Source: CAXXXW01 sp963665555 (lineage in GTDB: Bacteria; Pseudomonadota; Alphaproteobacteria; Thalassobaculales; Thalassobaculaceae). Taken from it: DNA of 64,000 nt. A model generated the notes under the pieces. That model ran no database searches. It was given only the letters and a program-made list of their open reading frames with translations, and was not told where the DNA came from. Numbering within the stretch: the stretch's first letter is position 1; each line of letters starts with the position of its first letter. Shown piece after piece: positions 51,520 to 59,007 of this stretch. The DNA lies in contig OY762308.1 of assembly GCA_963665555.2 (NCBI GenBank), positions 1,984,001 to 2,048,000 on the forward strand. The letters run 5' to 3'. Made by a program: the position numbers and the translations under genes.

Positions 51520-52520
51520 GGCGCGCCGTCCAGCCAGCAGGCGACCTCGTGGCCCGGCGCGGCCCCGGCGGCGGGCCGGATCGGCGGGTTCTCCTCGCGG
51601 CAGCGTTCGGCGGCGCGGGCGCAGCGCGGCGCGAAGGGGCAGGCCGCCGGCGCCGCGTCCAGGCTCGGCGGCTGGCCCGGAATGCTGTACAGCCGGGCGG
51701 CGCGGTCCGAATCCAGGCTCGGCAGCGTCTCCAGCAGCGCCCGCGTGTAGGGGTGGCGCGGCGCGGCGTAGAGGTCCGCGACGCTGGCGCGCTCCACCAC
51801 CAGGCCGCCGTACATCACGATCACCCGGTCGGCGATCCCCGCGACCACGCCGAGGTCGTGCGTGATCCAGATCATCGACATGCCGAGTTCGCGGCGCAGC
51901 CGGCGCGCGAGGTCGAGGATCTGCGCCTGGATGGTGACGTCGAGCGCGGTGGTCGGCTCGTCGGCGATCAGCAGTTTCGGGCCGCAGGCGAGCGCGATGG
52001 CGATCATCGCGCGCTGGCGCATCCCGCCGGAGAAGGCGTGCGGGAAGTCGTCGAGCCGGTCCGCCGGCGACGGGATGCCGACCAGCCGCAGCAGTTCGAC
52101 GGCCCGCGCCCGCGCCGCCCGGCGCGACAGGCCGAGATGCTTGCGCAGCGGCTCCATCAGCTGGAAGCCGACGGTGAACACCGGGTTGAGCGAGGTCATC
52201 GGGTCCTGGAAGACGAAGCCGATCTCGCCGCCGCGCACGCGGCGCATCTCGCGCGCGCCGAGCGCCAGCAGGTCGCGCCCGCCGAACATGGCGCGGCCCG
52301 AGGCGATGCGGGCCGGCGGCGACGGCACCAGCTTCAGCAGCGACATGGCGGTCACGCTCTTGCCGGACCCGCTCTCGCCGACGATGCCGAGCGACTCCCC
52401 CTCGGCCAGATCGAAGCTCACGCCGTTGACGGCGTGGACCTCGCCGTCGCGCGTGGCGAAGACGGTGCGCAGGTCCTCGACCTCCAGGATCGGCGGGCGG
52501 CTGGCGGCGGCTGGCGTCAC
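51516..52520 (-). CDS. dppD: Oligopeptide ABC ATP-binding protein DppD type
   Basis: 334 aa from GTG 52520. Walker A GESGSGKSV, signature FSGGMRQRAMIAIAL, Walker B LLIADEPTTALDVTIQ, C-terminal PRHPYTRALLETLP and CPFAPRCARAAERC motifs. The open frame extends upstream to 52889 but that part is the intergenic repeat region, so the GTG at the start of the conserved core is preferred. It is the first gene of the six-gene operon dppD-dppF-dppA-dppB-dppC-amidohydrolase. Confidence 0.9.
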   Translation of the reverse strand: MTPAAASRPPILEVEDLRTVFATRDGEVHAVNGVSFDLAEGESLGIVGESGSGKSVTAMSLLKLVPSPPARIASGRAMFGGRDLLALGAREMRRVRGGEIGFVFQDPMTSLNPVFTVGFQLMEPLRKHLGLSRRAARARAVELLRLVGIPSPADRLDDFPHAFSGGMRQRAMIAIALACGPKLLIADEPTTALDVTIQAQILDLARRLRRELGMSMIWITHDLGVVAGIADRVIVMYGGLVVERASVADLYAAPRHPYTRALLETLPSLDSDRAARLYSIPGQPPSLDAAPAACPFAPRCARAAERCREENPPIRPAAGAAPGHEVACWLDGAP

Positions 52521-52594
52521 GGTCCCCCCGGAGGCCGGTGGCGCGCCCTCGGCGCGGCCCCGCGAGCCTAACCCGAAAGCCGAACCGCGCTCCA

Positions 52595-52629
52595 CATCGT
52601 TTTCGCGCGCGAAGGGCGCGAAAACGATG
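52595..52629. promoter_or_regulatory. Perfect 14-bp inverted repeat upstream of dppD
   Basis: Arms CATCGTTTTCGCGC and its reverse complement (52595-52608, 52616-52629) with a seven-base loop. It lies about 75 bases before dppD and can act as an operator for the importer operon or as a transcript hairpin; no T-run follows. Confidence 0.55.
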
Positions 52630-52747
52630 CGCCCCGGACTCGATCCGGGGCCCAGGAGGGGCAAGGGCGCCGGGGCCAACGGGCTGGCGGTCGTATCCCG
52701 TCCCTTCGCGCCAGAGCCGCTGGATGCCGGCGCAAGGCCGGCATGAC
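52630..52747. repeat. Intergenic repeat, copy A
   Basis: Two hairpin blocks: one with CCCCGG arms around CTCGAT followed by a GGGCCCAGGAGG stretch, the second CCGGCGCAAGGCCGG near the end. The same two blocks in the same order occur at 54602-54760. It follows the RTX gene at its 3-prime side (minus-strand view) and fills most of 52521-52776. Confidence 0.75.
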
Positions 52748-52776
52748 GGCGGGGGAGCGGGGCCGCTCCTCCGGCG

Positions 52777-54465
52777 TCAGCCGTCGCCGGGGACGCTCTC
52801 CGTTGCCGGCTGGCCGACGAGGAAGAAGGTGTCGCCCTCGGCCTCGTTGTAGTCGCCGATCTCGCTCCGGCTCTCGACGTAGAACACATCCGCCCCGTCG
52901 CCGCCGAAGAGGCGGTCGATCCCCGACCCGCCCTTCAGCGTGTCGTTGCCGGCGCCGCCGTACAGCACGTCGTTCCCCTTGTTGCCGTACAGCGCGTCGT
53001 TGCCGTGGCCGCCGGAGAGCGTGTCGTTCCCCTTGCCGCCGTAGAGCGCGTCCTCGCCCCAGCCGCCGTCGAGGATGTCGGCGCCGATATTGCCGTAGAG
53101 CACATCGTCGCCCCAGCCGCCGGAGAGCGTCTCCACGCCGTCGCGCATCCTGAGCTTGTCGTCGTCCGGCGAGTTTGTCGGAATCCCCGTGTTCTGCCCG
53201 CCATAGAGCGCGTCGTCGCCGCGGCCGCCGTCGAGCAGGTCGAGGCCCTTGTTGCCGTAGAGGATGTCGTCGCCCGACCCGCCGGAGAGCGTGTCGCCGC
53301 CGTCGCCGCCGCTCACCACATCGTCGCCGGCGCCGCCGTCGCGATGGTCGGCGCCGGGCGTCCCGGGGATGGTGTCGTGGCCGGAGGTGCCCGGAACGGC
53401 CGGCGGCGCGGCGCCATCGCCCGGCGCCGTGTCGTCGCCCGGCGTCGCGGCGACCGTGACGATCTTGTCCTTGCCCGTCTCGAAACCGCCGGTCGCGAAC
53501 AGCGCCGCCGTGTCCGCGCCCTCCTCGATATAGAAGGTGTCCCGCCCCAGGCCGCCATGCAGCGTGTCGCCGGCGTTGCCGTAGATCGCGTCGTCGCCGT
53601 CGCCGCCGTAGAGGAGGTCGTTGCCCGCCCCGCCGGAGAGCGTGTCCTCGCCCTCCTCGCCCGACAGCGTGTCGTTCCCGGCGCCGCCGTCGAGCAGGTC
53701 GTCGCCGTCGCCGCCGCGCAGCAGGTCGTTCCCCGGCCCGCCGGAGAGCGTGTCGTCGCCATCGGCGCCCCGGAGCGTGTCGTCGCCGTCGCCGCCGTCG
53801 AGCAGGTCGTCGTTGCCGCCGCCGTGGAGCAGGTCGTTCCCCGGCCCGCCGGAGAGGTCGTCGTCGCCGCTCCCGCCCCACAGGCTGTCCTGGCCGGCGC
53901 CGCCGTCGAGCGTGTCGTCGCCGATATGGCCGATGAGATCGTCGTTCCCGTCGCCGCCGTCGAGGTCGTCGTCGCCCGGCAGGCCCCTCAGCGTGTCGTC
54001 GCCATCGCCGCCGTCGATAACGTCGTCGCCGTACCCGCCGGTGAGCGCGTTGGCGCGGTCGTCGCCGGAAAGGTCGAGGCCCGGCGCGTCGAACCAGCGG
54101 ATAACGTCTTCGTTTGCGTTCGGGTCGTAGTCTTGGAGAACCGCCTGCGTGTCCGTGCCGCGCTCAAGATAGAAAGTGTCGGCGCCGGAGCCACCGTTAA
54201 GCTGGTCGCCGGCGTTGCCGTAGAGGATGTCGTTGCCATCGCCGCCGTCGAGAACATCGTTGCCCTCGCCGCCCGACAGCGTGTCGTTGCCGTTTTCGCC
54301 GTAGAGGAAGTCGTTGCCCGCCCCGCCGTCCAGCAGGTCGTGCCCGTCGCCGCCGGAGAGTTGGTCGTTGCCGCCGAGGCCGTAGATCCGGTCGTTGCCG
54401 GAGTTATCGGCGTTGGTGTTTCCCGGCCAAAAGTCGTCCGCGGCCGTTCCCGTATAATCGACCAT
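52777..54465 (-). CDS. Protein composed only of RTX calcium-binding nonapeptide repeats
   Basis: 562 aa, acidic, with roughly thirty GGxGxDxLx-type repeats in three blocks. Each block ends in a similar cap: GADTFYLERG, GRDTFYIEEG and GADVFYVESRS (residues about 95, 330 and 530). No protease, lipase or adhesin domain and no N-terminal signal is present, so it should be exported by a type I system through its C-terminus and fold on meeting calcium. The ATG at 54465 has GGGAG upstream. No type I ABC exporter is nearby; the HlyD-type protein at 19716 is of the EmrA type and not an obvious partner. Possible roles are surface layer, biofilm or calcium binding. Confidence 0.85.
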   Translation of the reverse strand: MVDYTGTAADDFWPGNTNADNSGNDRIYGLGGNDQLSGGDGHDLLDGGAGNDFLYGENGNDTLSGGEGNDVLDGGDGNDILYGNAGDQLNGGSGADTFYLERGTDTQAVLQDYDPNANEDVIRWFDAPGLDLSGDDRANALTGGYGDDVIDGGDGDDTLRGLPGDDDLDGGDGNDDLIGHIGDDTLDGGAGQDSLWGGSGDDDLSGGPGNDLLHGGGNDDLLDGGDGDDTLRGADGDDTLSGGPGNDLLRGGDGDDLLDGGAGNDTLSGEEGEDTLSGGAGNDLLYGGDGDDAIYGNAGDTLHGGLGRDTFYIEEGADTAALFATGGFETGKDKIVTVAATPGDDTAPGDGAAPPAVPGTSGHDTIPGTPGADHRDGGAGDDVVSGGDGGDTLSGGSGDDILYGNKGLDLLDGGRGDDALYGGQNTGIPTNSPDDDKLRMRDGVETLSGGWGDDVLYGNIGADILDGGWGEDALYGGKGNDTLSGGHGNDALYGNKGNDVLYGGAGNDTLKGGSGIDRLFGGDGADVFYVESRSEIGDYNEAEGDTFFLVGQPATESVPGDG

Positions 54466-54601
54466 GCTGGCGGCTCCCCGTCGAGGCCCGTGCGTCGGCG
54501 CGGCCGGCGGAGCCTCCGAAGCGCCCGCCCCGCGCCGCGGGTGCTCTACACACGATCGCCCCCCCTGTCAAACCGCCGCCGCGGGCGACAGCCCGCGGCG
54601 G

Positions 54602-54760
54602 CGCCCCGGCCTCGAGCCGGGGCCCAGGGGAGGCAAGGGCGCCGGCGCGACATCGAAGGGGCGCCGGCGCCTGCCATTCGTCCGCGCCTCACCGCCGCCC
54701 GCCCGCGCCCCTTCCCTTCGCGCCGGAGCCGCTGGACCCCGGCGCAAGGCCGGGGCGACG
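54602..54760. repeat. Intergenic repeat, copy B
   Basis: Same hairpin blocks as copy A (GCGCCCCGG...CCGGGGCCCAGG and GGACCCCGGCGCAAGGCCGG), with a different central 60 bases. Located on the other side of the RTX gene. It occupies much of the gene-free stretch 54466-54878, where otherwise only the ribosome site of the thiolase-like gene was found. Confidence 0.75.
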
Positions 54761-54878
54761 CCGAGGAAGCGCGGGCGTTCGAGCGACACGCCGGGCGACG
54801 CGCCCCCGCCGCCCCTTCCGCCGGGGCGCGAAAGGCTCTACCCTCCCCGCCGGCGAAAACGCGGCTCCGGGGGGAGGC

Positions 54879-56147
54879 ATGTCGATCCAAAGCGTTTCCG
54901 AGCACGACGCGACCGCGCCGAAACACCTGCGCGGCAAATACGCCATCTGCGGCGTCGGCGAGACCGAATACCGGCGCGGCTCGGAGGAGTCGACGCGCGC
55001 GCTCGCCACCCGCGCGGTCTCCGCCGCCATGGCCGACGCCGGGATGGCGGCGGGCGACATCGACGGGATGCTGAGCTACTCCGGCAACGACTCGACCTTC
55101 GCGCCCTTCGTCGCGGGCGACCTCGGGATCAGGCTCGACTTCTACATGGACGTGCACGGCGGCGGCTCCTCGACCGAGGCGCTGGTCGGCATCGCCATGG
55201 GCGTGATCGAGGCCGGGATGTGCCGCACGGTCGCCATCTACCGGGCGATGAACGGCTATTCGGCGGTGCGCATCGGCGGCACCGGCGCGCGCTCGGCCGT
55301 GCCCATCGTCGGCGACCAGATCCACCACCGCGCCTATGGATGGCAAAGCGCGGGGCAGATGTTCGCGCCCACCTTCCTGCGCCACATGTACGACTACGGC
55401 ACGACGCCGGAGCAGGTCGCGGCCGTCAAGGTCGCCCACTCCAAACACGCCTCCAACAACCCGAAGGCGTACTACAAAAAGCGCTACACGGTGGACGAGG
55501 TGATCGGCTCGCGCATCATCTGCAAGCCGCTGCACCTGCTCGACTGCTGCGTCGAGACCGACAACGCGACCTGCATAATCGTGACCCGGATCGAGCGCGC
55601 GCGCGACTGCCCGAACCCGCCGGCCGTCATCCAGGCGGTGGTCGGGCGCTGCTGCAAGCCCCGGATCGACATGCACTACCAGCACGGGCCGATCTCCACC
55701 GTCGCCGGCCGTTACGCGCGGGAGATCCTGTGGCCGAACGCCGGCGTCGGGCCGGAGGACATCGACGTCACCGGCTCCTACGACGCCTTCACCTTCACCA
55801 CCATGCTGCAGCTGGAGGATTACGGCTTCTGCGGGAAGGGCGAGGGCGGGGCCTATGTCTCGGACGGGACGATCGAACTCGGCGGGCGGCGGCCCAACAA
55901 CACCTCCGGCGGCCATCTCTGCGAGGGCTACACGCACGGCATGAACATGGTGATCGAGAACACGCGCCAGCTGCGCGGCGAGGCGGACGATTCCTGCCCC
56001 GTCGGCCCGGACGGCAAGCGCCGGCACACGCACGACTACGGCGAGGGCGGCTGCCGCCAGGTCCGCGACGTGGAGCTGACCGCCAACCTGGGCTGGGCCA
56101 TGCCGGGGACCGGCTCGGCCATGGTCATGGCGAAAGACCACCGTTAG
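54879..56147 (+). CDS. Thiolase-like protein (SCP2/Ltp2 branch)
   Basis: 422 aa, thiolase fold with two halves. The N-terminal part opens YAICGVGETEYRRGSEESTRAL. The segment that should hold the nucleophilic Cys reads MDVHGGGSSTEALVGIAMG, with Gly in its place, as in Ltp2-type aldolases that work with a DUF35 partner. The C-terminal block contains SYDAFTFTTMLQLEDYGFC and SGGHLCEGYTHGMN. So it probably does not cleave thiolesters by the classic route. The adjacent DUF35 gene (13 bases away) supports a ChsH2-Ltp2-like complex acting on a side-chain acyl-CoA. GGGGGAGG site before the ATG. Confidence 0.85.
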   Translation: MSIQSVSEHDATAPKHLRGKYAICGVGETEYRRGSEESTRALATRAVSAAMADAGMAAGDIDGMLSYSGNDSTFAPFVAGDLGIRLDFYMDVHGGGSSTEALVGIAMGVIEAGMCRTVAIYRAMNGYSAVRIGGTGARSAVPIVGDQIHHRAYGWQSAGQMFAPTFLRHMYDYGTTPEQVAAVKVAHSKHASNNPKAYYKKRYTVDEVIGSRIICKPLHLLDCCVETDNATCIIVTRIERARDCPNPPAVIQAVVGRCCKPRIDMHYQHGPISTVAGRYAREILWPNAGVGPEDIDVTGSYDAFTFTTMLQLEDYGFCGKGEGGAYVSDGTIELGGRRPNNTSGGHLCEGYTHGMNMVIENTRQLRGEADDSCPVGPDGKRRHTHDYGEGGCRQVRDVELTANLGWAMPGTGSAMVMAKDHR

Positions 56148-56160
56148 GGGGAGCGGGACG

Positions 56161-56682
56161 ATGCCGATCCAGGGCGAATACATGGGCATGACGCTCACCG
56201 TCGAGGACCTCGACGCCGAGAACCGCGAATTCTTCCGCCACTGCGCCGCGCGCGACTTCCGCCTGCAGCGGGGCCGGGCGAGCGGGCTGCTGCGCTACCC
56301 GCCGACGACGGCCTGCCCGTGGACCGGCGAGCGGGAGGCCGAGTGGGTTCCGGTCGAGGGGCGCGGGGCGGTGCATTCCTATGTCGAGGTCCACCACCCG
56401 ATCCAGCCCGCCTTCCGCGACAAGGTGCCCTACATGGTGCTGCTGGTCGACCTCGACACGCAGAAGGGCGAACCGACGGCGCACGAGGCGCTGCGCGTCG
56501 CCGGCAACCTGCTGACGCCGGACGGCGAATTCGCCCCGCCGGAGACGATCCGCCGGGTCGGCGTCGGCACGCGCGTGCGCATGGTCTTCGCCGACGTGGC
56601 CGAGGACTTCGCCCTCCCCCACTGGACCATCGACGAGGACGCCGACCAGCCGCCGAACCCCTGGCGCTACCCGCAGGAGTGA
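56161..56682 (+). CDS. DUF35 OB-fold protein with degenerate zinc ribbon
   Basis: 173 aa. The OB-fold part is VEGRGAVHSYVEVHHPIQPAFRDKVPYMVLLVDLD and GTRVRMVFADVAEDFALPHW. The preceding region (FRLQRGRASGLLRYPPTTACPW) occupies the place of the rubredoxin-like zinc ribbon, but only one of the expected four Cys remains. DUF35 proteins act as partners that feed acyl-CoA to thiolase-like enzymes. The gene follows its presumed partner on the same transcript. The zinc-free form is found in some subgroups, so activity may be kept. Confidence 0.83.
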   Translation: MPIQGEYMGMTLTVEDLDAENREFFRHCAARDFRLQRGRASGLLRYPPTTACPWTGEREAEWVPVEGRGAVHSYVEVHHPIQPAFRDKVPYMVLLVDLDTQKGEPTAHEALRVAGNLLTPDGEFAPPETIRRVGVGTRVRMVFADVAEDFALPHWTIDEDADQPPNPWRYPQE

Positions 56683-56688
56683 GGGGAG

Positions 56689-57138
56689 CTAAAAGTTATC
56701 CCTTGCGCCGTCGGCGGCGTTCCGCATCGCGGTCGCGCCGGGGTGCTGCTCCATGTCCCGGTCGCGGAACCCGCGAAAGGCGCCGATAACGAGAAACACG
56801 ACGATCGCCGCGATCGAGGCGATCGGCGCGACGACGGCGGCGATCGCGAATTCGGCGTCGATGCCGATCGAAAGCCCATGCGTTCCCGCCACGTCGGCAT
56901 AGCGCCAGATCGTTCGGAACCCATGGAGCAGCCAATACAAAAAGAACGCAATTATCGCAAAAGACACAGCGATAATAACATATCTCAACGATATTCGTTG
57001 GAAATTTTCGCGTCTGGTGTGTTCGCGGAGGTATCTGTCGAAATCCAGCTTTTCCACATCCGATCGGGTTTCTTCTTCCGATCGGGGTTTCGGCATTGTC
57101 GGCTCCCGTACCGGGCGGCCTGTCTCGGTGTCCGTCAC
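56689..57138 (-). CDS. Two-helix membrane protein, candidate toxin of a Panacea pair
   Basis: 149 aa from GTG 57138, overlapping the upstream stop by GTGA. N-terminal half is charged (KPRSEEETRSDVEKLDFDRYLREHTRRENF). Two membrane helices follow: YVIIAVSFAIIAFFLYWLL and AIAAVVAPIASIAAIVVFLVIGAF, with a short polar end. No family is recognised. Its position directly after a Panacea-domain gene, with translational coupling and an AT-richer composition, makes it a candidate membrane-acting toxin. An alternative is an unrelated accessory membrane protein. Confidence 0.7.
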   Translation of the reverse strand: MTDTETGRPVREPTMPKPRSEEETRSDVEKLDFDRYLREHTRRENFQRISLRYVIIAVSFAIIAFFLYWLLHGFRTIWRYADVAGTHGLSIGIDAEFAIAAVVAPIASIAAIVVFLVIGAFRGFRDRDMEQHPGATAMRNAADGARDNF

Positions 57139-57608
57139 GCTTCTTGTTCCGCCATGGATTTCTTCACGTAGTGGTCCTTGATGAGATCGTGCGGGATATA
57201 TTTCCCCTCGGCCCTCATCACAATATCCCACGGACCGCCCGGAACATGCGTCAGATCCGACAGGTGCCGCGCGCCCATGTCGCCGTACACATCGTAGACC
57301 TGCGACAACACATCCTCGACATCCTCTTCCAGTTCCTTGCGGCTTTTTTCCCTGGCGGCGGAGAGGTCGAACACCTTCTCCTTACTGAAGCGCCCCTGTT
57401 TCCGAAACGCGGCATAAACATCGGGAATGACCGGGCCGTAGTTCCACGCCTCGACGCGGTCGGAGATAAGCGGGCGGTCGAGCAGGGCGAGCGTCCAGCC
57501 GTGCGCGATGTAGACCAGCTTCAGGACGGTCGCGATGTCCATCTTGCGCCCGGCCTCGTTGGCGCGCCGGATGAAGTAGTTGGCGATCTGCCGGCTGTCG
57601 TAGGCCAT
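57135..57608 (-). CDS. Panacea/SocA-like (DUF4065) domain protein, putative antitoxin
   Basis: 157 aa. DSRQIANYFIRRANEAGRKMDIATVLKLVYIAHGWTLAL and RVEAWNYGPVIPDVYAAFRKQGRF are the conserved DUF4065 segments. The family includes SocA, the antitoxin of Caulobacter SocB, and the Panacea domain that neutralises many unrelated toxins. The ATG at 57608 begins the domain. Together with the gene downstream it forms a likely toxin-antitoxin operon. Confidence 0.87.
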   Translation of the reverse strand: MAYDSRQIANYFIRRANEAGRKMDIATVLKLVYIAHGWTLALLDRPLISDRVEAWNYGPVIPDVYAAFRKQGRFSKEKVFDLSAAREKSRKELEEDVEDVLSQVYDVYGDMGARHLSDLTHVPGGPWDIVMRAEGKYIPHDLIKDHYVKKSMAEQEA

Positions 57609-57751
57609 GGCGGCGCTTGCCCCGGTGGAGACGCCCGGCGAAGGCGGGCGGCGCGGTCTCCATATTGACGCCGGCGGGAGAGTCCCGTCAACCTCGCGGA
57701 CGGGTTCGCGGCCGGCGGGCGCGGCGGCCGGGCGGCGGGAGGAGGCGGGCG

Positions 57752-58993
57752 ATGGGGCGGTGGGGCCGGCGGCTCGCCGCGCTGGCGCGGAACTCGCCGC
57801 TGGCGGACCGGCCGGACTTCCGGCGGCTGTGCGCGGCGTCCGTGTTCGCCGGCGCCGGCATGGCGGGGGAGCAGGTGCTGCTCGGCCTGCTGGCCTACCG
57901 GATCGCCGGGTCGTCGGCCTGGGTCGGGATCGTGCTGGCGGTCTATTTCCTGCCCTTCTTCGTCGTGGGCGCGCTGTCGGGCGCGATCGCCGACCGTTTC
58001 GACCGGCGCCGCCTGCTGGCCGGGCTGGAGGCCGGGCTGGCCGCCGCGCTCGCCCTCGCCGCCGCCGGGGCCTGGGCCGGGTTCGAGGGGCCGGCGGCGA
58101 TCCTGGCCGCGAGCGCCGCGCTCGGCGCGCTGCGCGCGACCTCCCAGCCGGTCCGCGTCAGCTACGCCTACGACCTCGCGGGCGGCGAGCGGGCGGTCGC
58201 GGCGCTGGGGATGCTGAACCTCGGCGCGCGGGCCGGGCAGCTGGCCGGCGCGCTGGCCGCCGGCGCGGCGATGGAGTCGGCGGGCGCCGGCCCGGCCTTC
58301 CTCGCGCTGGCGGCGGGGCATGTCGGCGCGCTGCTGCTGTCGCTGCGGCTGCGCGAGCCGGGCCGCGCGGCGGTCGCGGCGGCGGAGCGGGTCCCGATCC
58401 GGCGCAACCTCGCGGAGTACGCCTGGGAGTTGCGGCGCAACCGGATGCTGCTGGCGCTGGTGCTGCTCACCGCGTCCGTCGAACTGTTCGGCTTCTCCTA
58501 TTTCGCCGGGCTGCCGGAACTGGCCGAGGGGCGGCTCGCGGTCGGCGCGGAGGGGCTGGGATGGCTGCACGCCGCGCGCGCCGCCGGCGGGATGGCGGCG
58601 GGCCTCGTCCTTTCCCTCGGCCTCGGCGCGCTGGCGCGGCCGGCGCGGGTCTATCCCGGCGTCATCGTCGTCTTCGGGGCGGGATTGCTGGCGGCGGCCG
58701 CGGCCGGGTCGCTCGCGGCGGTGCTGGCGGCGCTGTTCGTGGTGGCGGCGATGGCGACGGCCTCGGACGTGCTGACGCAGGCGATGCTGCAGCTGAGCGT
58801 GCCGAACGCGCTGCGCGGCCGCGCGATGGGGGCGTGGACGCTGGCCGTCGGCGTCTCGCCGGCGGGGCAGCTGGAGATGGGGTTCCTGGTCGGCGCGCTC
58901 GGCCTCGGCGGCGCCTTCGCGGCGAACGGGGCGGCGCTGGCCGCGGTCGGGCTGGCGGCGGCGCTGTTCCTCCCGCGCCTGCGCCGGCTGTAG
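57752..58993 (+). CDS. MFS transporter
   Basis: 413 aa, about twelve helices. Signature AIADRFDRRRLLAGLEAGLAA in loop two/three, and a related SLGLGALARPARVY turn in the second half. It belongs to the MFS_3/EntS-like group as does the one at 20942 but is not closely similar to it. GGGAGGAGG site before the ATG at 57752. No accessory gene is next to it. Substrate unknown; export of a small molecule is likely. Confidence 0.87.
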   Translation: MGRWGRRLAALARNSPLADRPDFRRLCAASVFAGAGMAGEQVLLGLLAYRIAGSSAWVGIVLAVYFLPFFVVGALSGAIADRFDRRRLLAGLEAGLAAALALAAAGAWAGFEGPAAILAASAALGALRATSQPVRVSYAYDLAGGERAVAALGMLNLGARAGQLAGALAAGAAMESAGAGPAFLALAAGHVGALLLSLRLREPGRAAVAAAERVPIRRNLAEYAWELRRNRMLLALVLLTASVELFGFSYFAGLPELAEGRLAVGAEGLGWLHAARAAGGMAAGLVLSLGLGALARPARVYPGVIVVFGAGLLAAAAAGSLAAVLAALFVVAAMATASDVLTQAMLQLSVPNALRGRAMGAWTLAVGVSPAGQLEMGFLVGALGLGGAFAANGAALAAVGLAAALFLPRLRRL

Positions 58994-59007
58994 CGGCGGC
59001 CCCGCCC

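Noticed and set aside
54466..54878. Hidden small gene or RNA between the RTX and thiolase-like genes
   Set aside because: The conserved part is explained by the intergenic repeat, and the open frames have no ribosome site or domain.
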